Notes: generated by a model from the letters alone, not told the origin. A DNA stretch of 10,607 nt from Bacteroidales bacterium (GCA_012728155.1 JAAYFR010000435.1:1-10607); one strand, 5' to 3'. Shown: positions 1-6,571, counted from the first letter of the stretch. Made by a program: numbers and translations.

Positions 1-845
1 ACCATTTCAGCATGTCTGTCTGTCTTAACTTCAACAGATATTTTCTTTTTGAATACTTTTCCTGAGGGAATGGTATTATTTATAAGCTTTTCAAGGTGCG
101 TAATCCCGGTATCGCCCTTTTCGGTCCATATTTCATTATCCTGTTTAGAGCCAAGATATTTATCTTTGGCATGGACCATAAAGTAGAGGTGGCGCACATT
201 CTGTGCTCCCTCATTTTTTCTGCCGATCGTAATTTCTACCGGATCATTCATATATTTCCGGGTGATCTTCTCGATCTCTTTCGGCATGGTGGCCGAGAAG
301 AGCAGCATGGAGCGGTTTTCGGGCACATAGGAAAGTATTTCATCGATACTTTCAGAGAAACCCATATTGAGCATCTCGTCTGCTTCATCGAGCACGATGG
401 TATGTACATGCTTCAACGAAACGGTTTTCCGGTTGATCAGGTCGATAAGCCGACCGGGTGTAGCCACGATGATGTGAACGCCTCTTTTTAAAGTGCGTAT
501 TTGGCTTTCGATACTCGATCCGCCATAGACGGGAAGAATTTTCAGATCTTCCACATAAGTGGAGAAATCGGTCAGATCGCCTGCAATCTGCAGGCATAGT
601 TCTCTCGTGGGACAAAGGATAACCGTCTGCGGAGACAGTAGGGAAAGGGTCGTTTTCTGCATGACACGGATTCCAAATGCAGCTGTCTTGCCCGTGCCGG
701 TCTGTGCCAGGCCGATAATATCTCTCTTTTCAGAGAGCAATTGCGGGATCACTTCTGCCTGTACCGGCATAGGGCTTTCGAATCCCAATTCCGTTATAGC
801 CTGCAGGATTTCGGGGATGACTCCCAATTCTTCAAATGTACTCAT
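1..845 (-). CDS. DEAD-box ATP-dependent RNA helicase, 5' part (runs off the left edge)
   Basis: RNA-dependent ATPase that unwinds short RNA duplexes, in the cytoplasm, usually in ribosome assembly or RNA decay. About 281 codons are visible and the frame is still open at base 1. The first RecA domain is complete: Q motif (F4 to Q29), Walker A AQTGTGKT (47-54), PTREL (motif Ia), TPGR (motif Ib), DEAD (153-156) and SAT (184-186). The linker YFMVHAKDKYL (221-231) is also typical of Bacteroidales homologues. From residue 232 on I can no longer align it: the expected start of the second RecA domain (ALKRI.., then a FCRTR-type motif) is absent in this frame, though the +1 frame briefly reads ALNRI. 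The protein may be frameshifted, rearranged or wrongly assembled there. Start ATG at 845 begins right before the family's N-terminus. A -7 promoter element about 175 nt upstream implies a long leader. Confidence 0.9.
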   Translation of the reverse strand, partial: MSTFEELGVIPEILQAITELGFESPMPVQAEVIPQLLSEKRDIIGLAQTGTGKTAAFGIRVMQKTTLSLLSPQTVILCPTRELCLQIAGDLTDFSTYVEDLKILPVYGGSSIESQIRTLKRGVHIIVATPGRLIDLINRKTVSLKHVHTIVLDEADEMLNMGFSESIDEILSYVPENRSMLLFSATMPKEIEKITRKYMNDPVEITIGRKNEGAQNVRHLYFMVHAKDKYLGSKQDNEIWTEKGDTGITHLEKLINNTIPSGKVFKKKISVEVKTDRHAEM

Positions 846-1020
846 TGTATAAATAATTTTAGCGTGATATGGGTATCGATGCTTCTCTTTACCCCATGAC
901 CGCTACAAGTAAAGAAGACAGAGAATTCAATGACAACCTATGATTTGTGATTTTTATTGATGATGATTCGTTGCACCCCGAAAAGTGAATAGATAAAACA
1001 CTTTTTTTAAAAATCGGCTG

Positions 1021-1028
1021 CAAAGGTA
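1021..1028 (-). promoter_or_regulatory. Promoter -7 element for the DEAD-box helicase gene
   Basis: On the minus strand this reads TACCTTTG, a perfect match to the Bacteroidetes TAnnTTTG element. It is preceded by TTATTTTCA, a context common at Bacteroidales promoters. No clear TTG-type -33 element was identified. It lies about 175 nt upstream of the helicase ATG, so the transcript would carry a leader of roughly 160-170 nt. Rho-independent stem-loops or other genes were not seen between 846 and 1081, and this leader is what that gap appears to hold. Confidence 0.6.
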
Positions 1029-1081
1029 TGAAAATAAATTGATTAATTTATCTTTTACAGCAATATGTTTGTGAATGGATG

Positions 1082-2143
1082 TCAGAACTGGTAAAGCAAA
1101 TATTTTCTTAATAAATTTCTCTTGCCGGAGGTGACCCGCAGTTCCGTTTCCAAATAACTGTCCACCGATCCATATTTCTGAGTGATATGGTCGATGACAT
1201 AGTTCAAATAGGCTGCGTTGACAGAAAGCATAGCTGTAACCGCTTCCTGCAGGGGTTCGGAAAGATTTTTCGCATCGATTTTTGCTTTTGCCGGGTCGAT
1301 CTCCCGGTTCGAAAGCATATAATCCTCCTCCAATGTGCTGTGTGGAACACCCAAGATATGGAGAATAAAATAAGAGGCCAATCCCACACCATCCTTCCCC
1401 AGCGATTCCGAAAGAAGAATAGGGTAATTGCTGTCGTTTGTCAATATGTCGAAAAGCTCTCCAAACTGCTCTTTATAATTTTCCACTATATCCACATATG
1501 ATTCCTGTACATAACGGATCGCATCACTCCTGTCGAACTGTTCATTTTTCAACTGTTCATCTAACTTTTCAGCATCCATAGGGGTTATCGGAAGCGATAT
1601 TTTTCGGATGGATGGATGTAGAAGCAGGGGATATTTCTTCGCCGCTTTTTCGGATCTGAAATCGATAATCGTCTTTATATTTAATCTGCGTATTTTCTCT
1701 TGATCATAGAGAGTGGCATCGCTTAAATTGGCCGATCGATATATTTGTCCCCATTTTATCTGTCGATTATCGGATGTGAAGTACCCACCAATATCCCTAA
1801 AATTCTTGATCTTATTCATCTCGATAAATCTGTTCGCAACCACACCGGAATAAACTCCGGCAGTACGAAGCATAAAGAATTCTCTCAATCCGGAACCGGT
1901 GGGGGTCACCCTTAATACTTGATCGGCTACCTTTTTGGATGCAAGTGGTGTAAAGCTGGCAAGAGAGCTATCGGTAAGTGAAGAATAAATTTCCATATTA
2001 CCTTCATGGTCGGGACTCACTTCCCATTTCAACAAAAAATCCCCTTTCTGGTCTTTTTCAACAACAGAAGTGATTTTTATCGTCGACATACAAGAATAGG
2101 CTGGAACCAACAATAAAAACAGATATGATATGAAGCGATACAT
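1082..2143 (-). CDS. Secreted tyrosine phosphatase-like protein with degenerate active site (pseudophosphatase)
   Basis: 353 residues. An N-terminal hydrophobic segment (about 4-16) ends in AYSC, so this is an exported protein and possibly a lipoprotein, though the lipobox is weak. Residues about 20-105 look like a beta-rich, Ig/fibronectin-like domain. The rest follows the bacterial Tyr-phosphatase (COG2365, Y_phosphatase3) pattern: NFRDIGGY, GQIYRSANL, IDFRSE, then LGVP, DYMLSN and a C-terminal YGSVDSYL. The signature loop, normally HCxxGKDRTG, reads SESLGKDGVG: the nucleophilic Cys position is Glu246 and the phosphate-binding Arg position is Gly252. On known PTP chemistry it should not act as a Cys-dependent phosphatase, so a binding role is more likely. 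I chose ATG 2143 because an upstream in-frame ATG (2194) overlaps the -7 promoter element, and because AGGAAA precedes 2143 and a signal sequence begins there. Confidence 0.8.
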   Translation of the reverse strand: MYRFISYLFLLLVPAYSCMSTIKITSVVEKDQKGDFLLKWEVSPDHEGNMEIYSSLTDSSLASFTPLASKKVADQVLRVTPTGSGLREFFMLRTAGVYSGVVANRFIEMNKIKNFRDIGGYFTSDNRQIKWGQIYRSANLSDATLYDQEKIRRLNIKTIIDFRSEKAAKKYPLLLHPSIRKISLPITPMDAEKLDEQLKNEQFDRSDAIRYVQESYVDIVENYKEQFGELFDILTNDSNYPILLSESLGKDGVGLASYFILHILGVPHSTLEEDYMLSNREIDPAKAKIDAKNLSEPLQEAVTAMLSVNAAYLNYVIDHITQKYGSVDSYLETELRVTSGKRNLLRKYLLYQF

Positions 2144-2190
2144 ATAATCTATTTTCCTACGAATAAAACCATTATTACTACTACAAACAT

Positions 2191-2475
2191 ACAAATATAG
2201 TGAAAGCCGAGAGACAAGCTAAGCTTGTTTAAGCTTGTCCGAGGCGCATCCTATATTATACAAATATAGTGAAAGCCGAGAGACAAGCTAAGCTTGATTA
2301 AGCTTGTCCAAGGCGCATCCTATATTATACAAATATAGTGAAAGCCGAGAGACAAGCTAAGCTTGTTTAAGCTTGTCCGAGGCGCATCCTATATTATACA
2401 AATATAGTGAAAGCCGGGAGACAAGCTAAGCTTGATTAAGCTTGTCCAAGGCGCATCCTATATTATACAAATATA
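2191..2475. repeat. Four tandem 69-bp repeats (138-bp higher-order dimer) plus a 9-bp fifth start
   Basis: Units start at 2191, 2260, 2329 and 2398; a truncated fifth copy (ACAAATATA) starts at 2467. Units 1 and 3 are identical. Unit 2 differs from unit 1 at two bases (GTTT/GATT and CCGAGG/CCAAGG). Unit 4 equals unit 2 except for one A-to-G change. The array therefore arose by duplication of a 138-bp dimer. Each unit contains an inverted repeat GACAAGCT...AGCTTGTC with flanking GCC...GGC, an inner AAGCTTGTTTAAGCTT palindrome, and, across unit borders, the stem CTATATT-ATACA-AATATAG. Read on the minus strand each border also contains TATATTTG, a match to the TAnnTTTG promoter element. No coding sequence or transposase is visible. 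Function is unknown. Confidence 0.95.
2192..2199 (-). promoter_or_regulatory. Promoter -7 element for the phosphatase-like gene, inside the repeat array
   Basis: The minus strand reads TATATTTG, which fits TAnnTTTG. It lies about 50 nt upstream of the chosen ATG at 2143. The same 8-mer recurs every 69 bp through the repeat array (near 2261, 2330, 2399 and 2468), so this is the copy nearest the gene out of five potential start sites. The -33 element is not clear. This is an inference from consensus and position only. Confidence 0.4.
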
Positions 2476-2581
2476 CAAAAAACTTTATTCCAAAATAAAA
2501 ACAACAACGGTTGATTAACAATATATAATTATTCGTTTTCCTTTTTAATACTCCATTTCGAGATATTTATAGACATTTGTG

Positions 2582-2593
2582 GTGACATGTCAC
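2582..2593. promoter_or_regulatory. Perfect 12-bp palindrome GTGACATGTCAC
   Basis: A perfect inverted repeat, partly extendable (TTGTG before, CAA after) if one base is bulged. The half-sites resemble TGTGA/TCACA boxes of CRP/FNR-family regulators but the spacing differs from the usual CRP site. It lies at the left border of the oriC-like region, with no promoter element seen beside it. The binding protein, if any, is unknown. Confidence 0.35.
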
Positions 2594-2806
2594 AATCGCT
2601 GAATCAGCCTATCATCAAAAGGTCAAATCAATTGTTGATAAGCTGTGGAATGAATGTAGATAGAAATTGATAAGATAATTTGCAGGAGGAAAAAAAAATG
2701 CTACCTGAAAAAAAAGATGATTTCCCTTGAAAAAGATCCTTTTTTTATGGGAAAGATTTCATTCAGTTTTCAACAAAAAAAAAAGGAGCATAAATAAAAT
2801 AATTAT

Positions 2807-2814
2807 TAACTTTG
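2807..2814 (+). promoter_or_regulatory. Possible distal promoter -7 element upstream of nadA
   Basis: TAACTTTG fits TAnnTTTG and sits in the AATTATTAACTTTGCC context typical of Bacteroidales promoters. It is about 275 nt upstream of the nadA ATG, which would give a long leader running through the AT-rich oriC-like region. No closer perfect match was found; AAAGTTTG at 3045-3052 is one mismatch away. Confidence 0.4.
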
Positions 2815-3035
2815 CCGATTATGAACAGTGTATGATAACATTTATAATTGTCACATTTACAGATATCGGTTACAAATTTTTCTGTTGAAAACTGAAAATA
2901 AGAGAGAATTAAAATTTAATAACTAAATTTCCTATTTTTCTGATAAAAAATCATCAACAGTTTCAACAGGCCATCATCAACATCATATATATTTATAAGT
3001 TTTATATTATATATTATAGATAAATATCCGGTTGA

Positions 3036-3051
3036 AAACTTTTAAAAGTTT
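3036..3051. repeat. Perfect 16-bp palindrome just upstream of nadA
   Basis: AAACTTTTAAAAGTTT is its own reverse complement. It overlaps a GTTGAAAAC DnaA-box-like sequence at its left end and ends about 36 nt before the nadA ATG. It could be an operator for nadA or part of the origin-like region; the sequence does not decide. Confidence 0.5.
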
Positions 3052-3087
3052 GGGTTGTCGTAGAATTTGAGTAAATATAAAAATAGA

Positions 3088-4032
3088 ATGACTAAAGAAG
3101 AATTGATACAAAATATAGCGTCTCTGAAGAGGGAGAAGAATGCTATTATCTTGGCACATTATTACCAAGAACCTGAAATACAAGATATTGCTGATTTTGT
3201 TGGAGACAGTCTCGCATTGGCACAGTGGGCAACAAAAACAGCGGCGGATATCATTGTGTTGTGTGGCGTTCATTTTATGGGTGAAACGGCAAAGATACTG
3301 AGTCCCGAGAAACGAGTCTTTATTCCTGATCAGAATGCCGGTTGTTCGCTTGCAGAAAGTTGTCCGGCCGACCAGTTTGAGTTATTTGTGCGTGCCCATC
3401 CCGATCATACCGTCATCTCTTATGTCAATACTACGGCGGCGGTGAAGGCGCTTACCGATATTGTGGTTACTTCCACCAATGCCAAGCTGATTGTGGATTC
3501 ACTTCCCAAGGATGAAAAGATTATCTTTGGACCGGATAAGAATTTGGGAGATTATATCAATAAGCTGACTGGTAGGAATATGCTTTTATGGGATGGCGTA
3601 TGTCATGTCCACGCACAATTTTCACTTGATAAAATTATGGAATTGAAACGCCAATTTCCGGATGCTTTACTCTTGGCGCATCCGGAATGTCCCAAATACC
3701 TGTTGGAAATAGCGGATCATGTGGGATCTACATCCTCCATTTTACACTTTGCTACCCATTCCGATCAAGCACAATTTATCGTAGCCACAGAAGCAGGAAT
3801 ATTACATCAGATGCAGAAAGAGAATCCTGAAAAGGAATTTATTCCGGCACCGCCAGAGGATTCTACTTGTGCTTGTAATGAGTGTTTTTATATGAAAATG
3901 AATAATTTGGAGAAACTGTATCTTTCTCTAAAAAATGAAAAACCGGAGATTTTGGTGGATGAAGCGATAAGGGTAAAAGCGGTAAAACCGATTGAAAAAA
4001 TGTTGGAAATATCGGCACGATACGGATTATGA
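3088..4032 (+). CDS. nadA: Quinolinate synthase A
   Basis: Cytoplasmic [4Fe-4S] enzyme that condenses iminoaspartate with dihydroxyacetone phosphate to quinolinate in de novo NAD synthesis, working with NadB and NadC, neither of which is in the window. 314 residues, the usual length for the compact bacterial form. Family motifs are intact: AHYYQEPEIQDIADFVGDS near the N-terminus, CGVHFMGETAKIL, SYVNTTAAVKA, VVTSTNA, GPDKNLG and HPECP. The three cluster-ligand cysteines are at 86 (AGCSLAESC), 172 (DGVCHVH) and 266 (CNECFYMKMN). I chose ATG 3088 because it gives the family's normal N-terminus and is preceded by an A-rich stretch; a TTG at 3067 in the same frame would add seven residues. It is the first plus-strand gene after the strand switch, with a separate promoter before the next gene. 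Confidence 0.97.
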   Translation: MTKEELIQNIASLKREKNAIILAHYYQEPEIQDIADFVGDSLALAQWATKTAADIIVLCGVHFMGETAKILSPEKRVFIPDQNAGCSLAESCPADQFELFVRAHPDHTVISYVNTTAAVKALTDIVVTSTNAKLIVDSLPKDEKIIFGPDKNLGDYINKLTGRNMLLWDGVCHVHAQFSLDKIMELKRQFPDALLLAHPECPKYLLEIADHVGSTSSILHFATHSDQAQFIVATEAGILHQMQKENPEKEFIPAPPEDSTCACNECFYMKMNNLEKLYLSLKNEKPEILVDEAIRVKAVKPIEKMLEISARYGL

Positions 4033-4051
4033 ATAACTGCTTACTTTTTCG

Positions 4052-4059
4052 TACCTTTG
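4052..4059 (+). promoter_or_regulatory. Promoter -7 element for ychF
   Basis: TACCTTTG, a perfect TAnnTTTG match in the context TTACTTTTTCG-TACCTTTG-TGCCC, very typical for Bacteroidales. It lies about 85 nt upstream of the ychF ATG and shows that ychF is transcribed independently of nadA. Confidence 0.65.
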
Positions 4060-4144
4060 TGCCCGCAAAAGTAGTATGATCGTTTCAATGCTGCTCCCGA
4101 CTCTCGATCTTTGTAGCGAAGCAGTCAAAAAGATTTAAAAAAAA

Positions 4145-5248
4145 ATGGCTTTACAATGTGGTATTGTAGGGCTTCCCAATGTGGGGAAGTCAACCCTTTT
4201 TAATTGTTTGTCGAATGCGAAAGCACAAGCGGCTAATTTTCCGTTCTGTACCATTGAACCGAATGTGGGGGTGATTACCGTGCCGGATGAACGGTTACAG
4301 AGCTTGGCTGAATTGGTGCATCCTCAAAAAATTGTGCCTACTACGGTAGAAATCGTAGATATTGCCGGATTGGTAAAGGGTGCCAGTAAAGGTGAAGGTT
4401 TGGGCAATAAGTTTCTGGCCAATATTCGTGAGACAGATGCCATACTGCACCTGTTGCGTTGTTTTGATGATGCCAATGTGACCCATGTTGATGGCACTGT
4501 TGATCCGGTTCGGGATAAGGAGATCATCGATGCCGAACTGCAATTGAAAGATTTGGAAACCATTGAAGCGCGCATCAATAAAGTGGAAAAACAGGCCAAA
4601 ACCGGTGGCGATAAAGATGCCCGGCTTGCTTTTGACCTCTATTCAAGGATTCGAGAAGTGTTGCTGCGCGGTGAATCGGCACGTACGCTCTCGTTCGAAA
4701 CAAAAGAAGAGAGACGAATTGCCGATGAGCTTTTTCTTTTGACGGCAAAACCTGTCTTGTATGTCTGTAATGTGGATGAAGAGAGTGCGATCACCGGGAA
4801 TCGATATGTAGATGCAGTGCGTGAATCGATCAAAAATGAAAAGGCGGAAATTTTGGTGGTGGCAGCAAAAATTGAATCGGAGATAGCCGAGTTCGATACC
4901 TATGAAGAACGGGAGATGTTTTTGAATGAGATCGGTTTGGAGGAATCGGGTGTAAGCAGGCTGATCAAAGCGGCCTATAATCTGTTGAATCTGCAGACAT
5001 TCTTGACGGCAGGGCCACAGGAAGTACGTGCCTTGACATTTCAAAAAGGATGGAAAGCGCCACAATGTGCCGGGGTGATCCATACCGATTTCGAGAAAGG
5101 GTTTATCCGTGCCGAAGTGATCAAGTATGCCGATTATATCGCTTATGGCTCCGAAAATGGGGTGAAAGAGGCCGGAAAAATGAGTGTGGAGGGAAAGGAA
5201 TATGTTGTGCAGGATGGGGATGTGATGCATTTCAGGTTTAATGTGTGA
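4145..5248 (+). CDS. ychF: Ribosome-binding ATPase YchF / OLA1 (Obg-like P-loop protein)
   Basis: Cytoplasmic P-loop NTPase of the Obg family that prefers ATP, binds the ribosome and is linked to translation and stress responses. 367 residues, full length for the family. G1 is GLPNVGKST (9-17), the switch II region begins with DIAGLVKGAS, and the base-recognition motif is NVDE instead of NKxD, the feature that gives YchF its ATP preference. A coiled-coil segment follows (LETIEARINKVEKQ). The C-terminal TGS domain starts near ALTFQKGWKAPQ and ends in the family's typical FRFNV. The ATG is preceded by an A-rich stretch (TTTAAAAAAAA), as is common in Bacteroidetes, which often lack a Shine-Dalgarno sequence. 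Monocistronic by its own promoter upstream and 194 nt of non-coding DNA after it. Confidence 0.97.
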   Translation: MALQCGIVGLPNVGKSTLFNCLSNAKAQAANFPFCTIEPNVGVITVPDERLQSLAELVHPQKIVPTTVEIVDIAGLVKGASKGEGLGNKFLANIRETDAILHLLRCFDDANVTHVDGTVDPVRDKEIIDAELQLKDLETIEARINKVEKQAKTGGDKDARLAFDLYSRIREVLLRGESARTLSFETKEERRIADELFLLTAKPVLYVCNVDEESAITGNRYVDAVRESIKNEKAEILVVAAKIESEIAEFDTYEEREMFLNEIGLEESGVSRLIKAAYNLLNLQTFLTAGPQEVRALTFQKGWKAPQCAGVIHTDFEKGFIRAEVIKYADYIAYGSENGVKEAGKMSVEGKEYVVQDGDVMHFRFNV

Positions 5249-5388
5249 CAATTCTATCGAACGAAGTGGAAATATGAGATAGTTGATCCAGAATTATCTT
5301 TAAGATCTATACCTGATTTTATTTAGAACCGATTTAAATAAGCGTTTTATTGCTAAATATGTTATAAAACATAAAGATAAATTTTTAA

Positions 5389-5401
5389 TTAATCGTTTAA
5401 C
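5389..5401. promoter_or_regulatory. LacI-type operator O1 (lacI autoregulation)
   Basis: TTAATCGTTTAAC, a near-palindrome around a central CG, the hallmark of LacI-family operators. The same 12-mer TTAATCGTTTAA recurs at 6455 and 6521. Here it lies five bases upstream of the -7 element of the regulator gene, in the region between -33 and -7, so bound repressor would block RNA polymerase. Confidence 0.75.
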
Positions 5402-5405
5402 TTAC

Positions 5406-5413
5406 TATTTTTG
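5406..5413 (+). promoter_or_regulatory. Promoter -7 element for the LacI-family regulator
   Basis: TATTTTTG fits TAnnTTTG. It is directly downstream of operator O1 and about 30 nt before the GTG start of the regulator gene. The upstream gap (5249-5388) otherwise holds an inverted repeat GTTTTAT...ATAAAAC (5344-5370) with no assigned role. Confidence 0.6.
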
Positions 5414-5442
5414 TTCCATCTTTTGATATATTATTATAAAGC

Positions 5443-6438
5443 GTGAAAAAAGTTTCCTTAAAGGTCATTGCAAGAGAATTGGGTGTCTCTGCTGCTACTG
5501 TGTCGCTTGTGTTGAATGGAAAGAACAAGAATGGCAGGGTCAGCGAGGAGATGTCCAAAAAAATTATCGATAAGGCAGCTGAATTGAATTATATCCCCAA
5601 TAGTTTGGCGAAGGGGTTAAAGATGGGTCATTCGAAATCGATCGGCTTGATCGTAGCTGATATTTCGAATGTTTTTTTTGGTACGTTGGCACTTCATATC
5701 CAGAATTATGCCGAAAGTGAGGGATATACGGTCATTATTGGCAATACCAATGAAAAGTTGGCACAGATGGAGAAGATTATCTTTTTTCTCAATTCGCGGC
5801 AGGTGGATGGGTTGATCATTACGCCGGCCGAGGGAAGCGATGAGTTGATTCAATCGATTTTAGAGATTAAGAAACCGCTGGTGTTGGTAGATAGGGGATT
5901 TCCCGATTTAGATGTTTCTTCCGTGTTGATCAACAATTATGAAATATGTTTTCGTGCCACAAAACAGTTGATCGATCAAGGGTATAAAAATTCAGCGTTT
6001 ATTGGTTACAAGCAGAATCAATTCCATACCAATGAACGGAAAAGAGGATTTGTTGAAGCCATGAAAGAGGCTGCTCTGTTTACTCCTGATCAGGTAAAGG
6101 AGGTTAGCTATCAATCTTTGGAAGAAGATATGGACGAGGTAATTTCGCAGTTGTTGAAATGCGCGCAAAAAGTGGAGGCTATTTTCTTTGCCACCAATAC
6201 AATTTCTATGGCAGGAGTGAAATCGCTTCTTAAACGTGGGGTGCTTATCCAGAAAGATATTCAGGTAATGTGTTTCGATGAAACAGATGCCATTAATCTC
6301 TTTCCATTCAGGGTACCGTTTATCAAGCAACCCATAGAGGAAATGGCAAGAAAAGCATTGGAATTATTGATTGAGCAAATTGAGAAGAAAGAGGTGAAAA
6401 ACCACAAACTTTTTTTGGAAGCTGAATTGATCAGTTGA
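5443..6438 (+). CDS. LacI-family transcriptional regulator of the fucI locus
   Basis: 331 residues, normal family length. Residues 3-25 form the helix-turn-helix (KVIARELGVSAATVSLVLNG), followed by the hinge region YIPNSLAKGLKMGHS and a periplasmic-binding-protein-like sensor domain from about residue 64 (SIGLIVADISNVFFG) to the end. The start is GTG at 5443, which places the helix-turn-helix at the extreme N-terminus as in all relatives. Family knowledge: such proteins are repressors released by a sugar or sugar phosphate. Three matching CG-centred palindromes, one before its own gene and two before the isomerase gene, indicate that it represses both. The ligand is not known; by context it would be D-arabinose, L-fucose or a derivative, or an oligosaccharide. 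Confidence 0.93.
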   Translation: MKKVSLKVIARELGVSAATVSLVLNGKNKNGRVSEEMSKKIIDKAAELNYIPNSLAKGLKMGHSKSIGLIVADISNVFFGTLALHIQNYAESEGYTVIIGNTNEKLAQMEKIIFFLNSRQVDGLIITPAEGSDELIQSILEIKKPLVLVDRGFPDLDVSSVLINNYEICFRATKQLIDQGYKNSAFIGYKQNQFHTNERKRGFVEAMKEAALFTPDQVKEVSYQSLEEDMDEVISQLLKCAQKVEAIFFATNTISMAGVKSLLKRGVLIQKDIQVMCFDETDAINLFPFRVPFIKQPIEEMARKALELLIEQIEKKEVKNHKLFLEAELIS

Positions 6439-6454
6439 TTTTTTTTACAATAAG

Positions 6455-6466
6455 TTAATCGTTTAA
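6455..6466. promoter_or_regulatory. LacI-type operator O2 before the isomerase gene
   Basis: TTAATCGTTTAA, identical to the core of O1. It lies four bases upstream of TATTTTTT (6471-6478), a one-mismatch version of the TAnnTTTG element, mirroring the O1 arrangement at the lacI promoter. Its centre is 66 bp from that of O3, so two repressor dimers could act together. Confidence 0.75.
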
Positions 6467-6517
6467 TTTTTATTTTTTTTAGGGTCACCATAATCGAAGA
6501 GAAATTATTCATCATAA

Positions 6518-6535
6518 TAGTTAATCGTTTAACTA
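6518..6535. promoter_or_regulatory. LacI-type operator O3 before the isomerase gene
   Basis: TAGTTAA-TCGT-TTAACTA: the best palindrome of the three, with perfect 7-bp arms. It lies about 37 nt upstream of the isomerase start codon and downstream of the presumed promoter, where a bound repressor would block elongation or stabilise a loop with O2. Confidence 0.8.
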
Positions 6536-6571
6536 AGGATTGAGACAAATTATTTTAAAAGGAGTATGAAT

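Larger units (their letters stand above)
2560..3055. other. Candidate chromosomal replication origin (oriC-like region)
   Basis: About 600 bp between the repeats and nadA holds no convincing gene. It carries clustered 9-mers related to the DnaA box TTATCCACA: TGTTGATAA (2633-2641), TGTGGAATG (2644-2652), TTTTCAACA (2767-2775), TGTTGAAAA (2883-2891), TCATCAACA (2951-2959 and 2974-2982), GTTTCAACA (2960-2968) and GGTTGAAAA (3030-3038). A GATCCTTTTTTT element (2735-2746) resembles a T-rich unwinding 13-mer. The stretch from about 2984 to 3027 is almost pure A/T and could be the unwinding element. Genes point away on both sides. None of the 9-mers is an exact consensus match, and dnaA, dnaN or other classical origin neighbours are not visible. 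GC skew over the whole chromosome would settle it. Alternatively, it is simply a long AT-rich nadA leader. Confidence 0.45.

Noticed and set aside
2194..2194. ATG at 2194 as the start of the phosphatase-like gene
   Set aside because: It overlaps the TATATTTG promoter element at the repeat border, and the extra 17 residues precede what is clearly the beginning of a signal sequence at 2143.
2191..2475. CRISPR array
   Set aside because: The 69-bp units follow each other directly with no unique spacers, and no cas genes are present.
2832..2888. Small hydrophobic open frame of 18 codons (MITFIIVTFTDIG…) downstream of the TAACTTTG element
   Set aside because: No ribosome binding site, very short, and located in very AT-rich DNA where such frames arise by chance.
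4643..5251. Long minus-strand open frame opposite ychF
   Set aside because: It is fully antisense to the intact, well-conserved ychF gene, has no recognisable motifs and is rich in residues typical of shadow frames (H, F, I, R).
5277..5303. Terminator hairpin after ychF (AGATA…TATCT)
   Set aside because: Only a 5-bp AT-rich stem with a long loop and no following T-tract.
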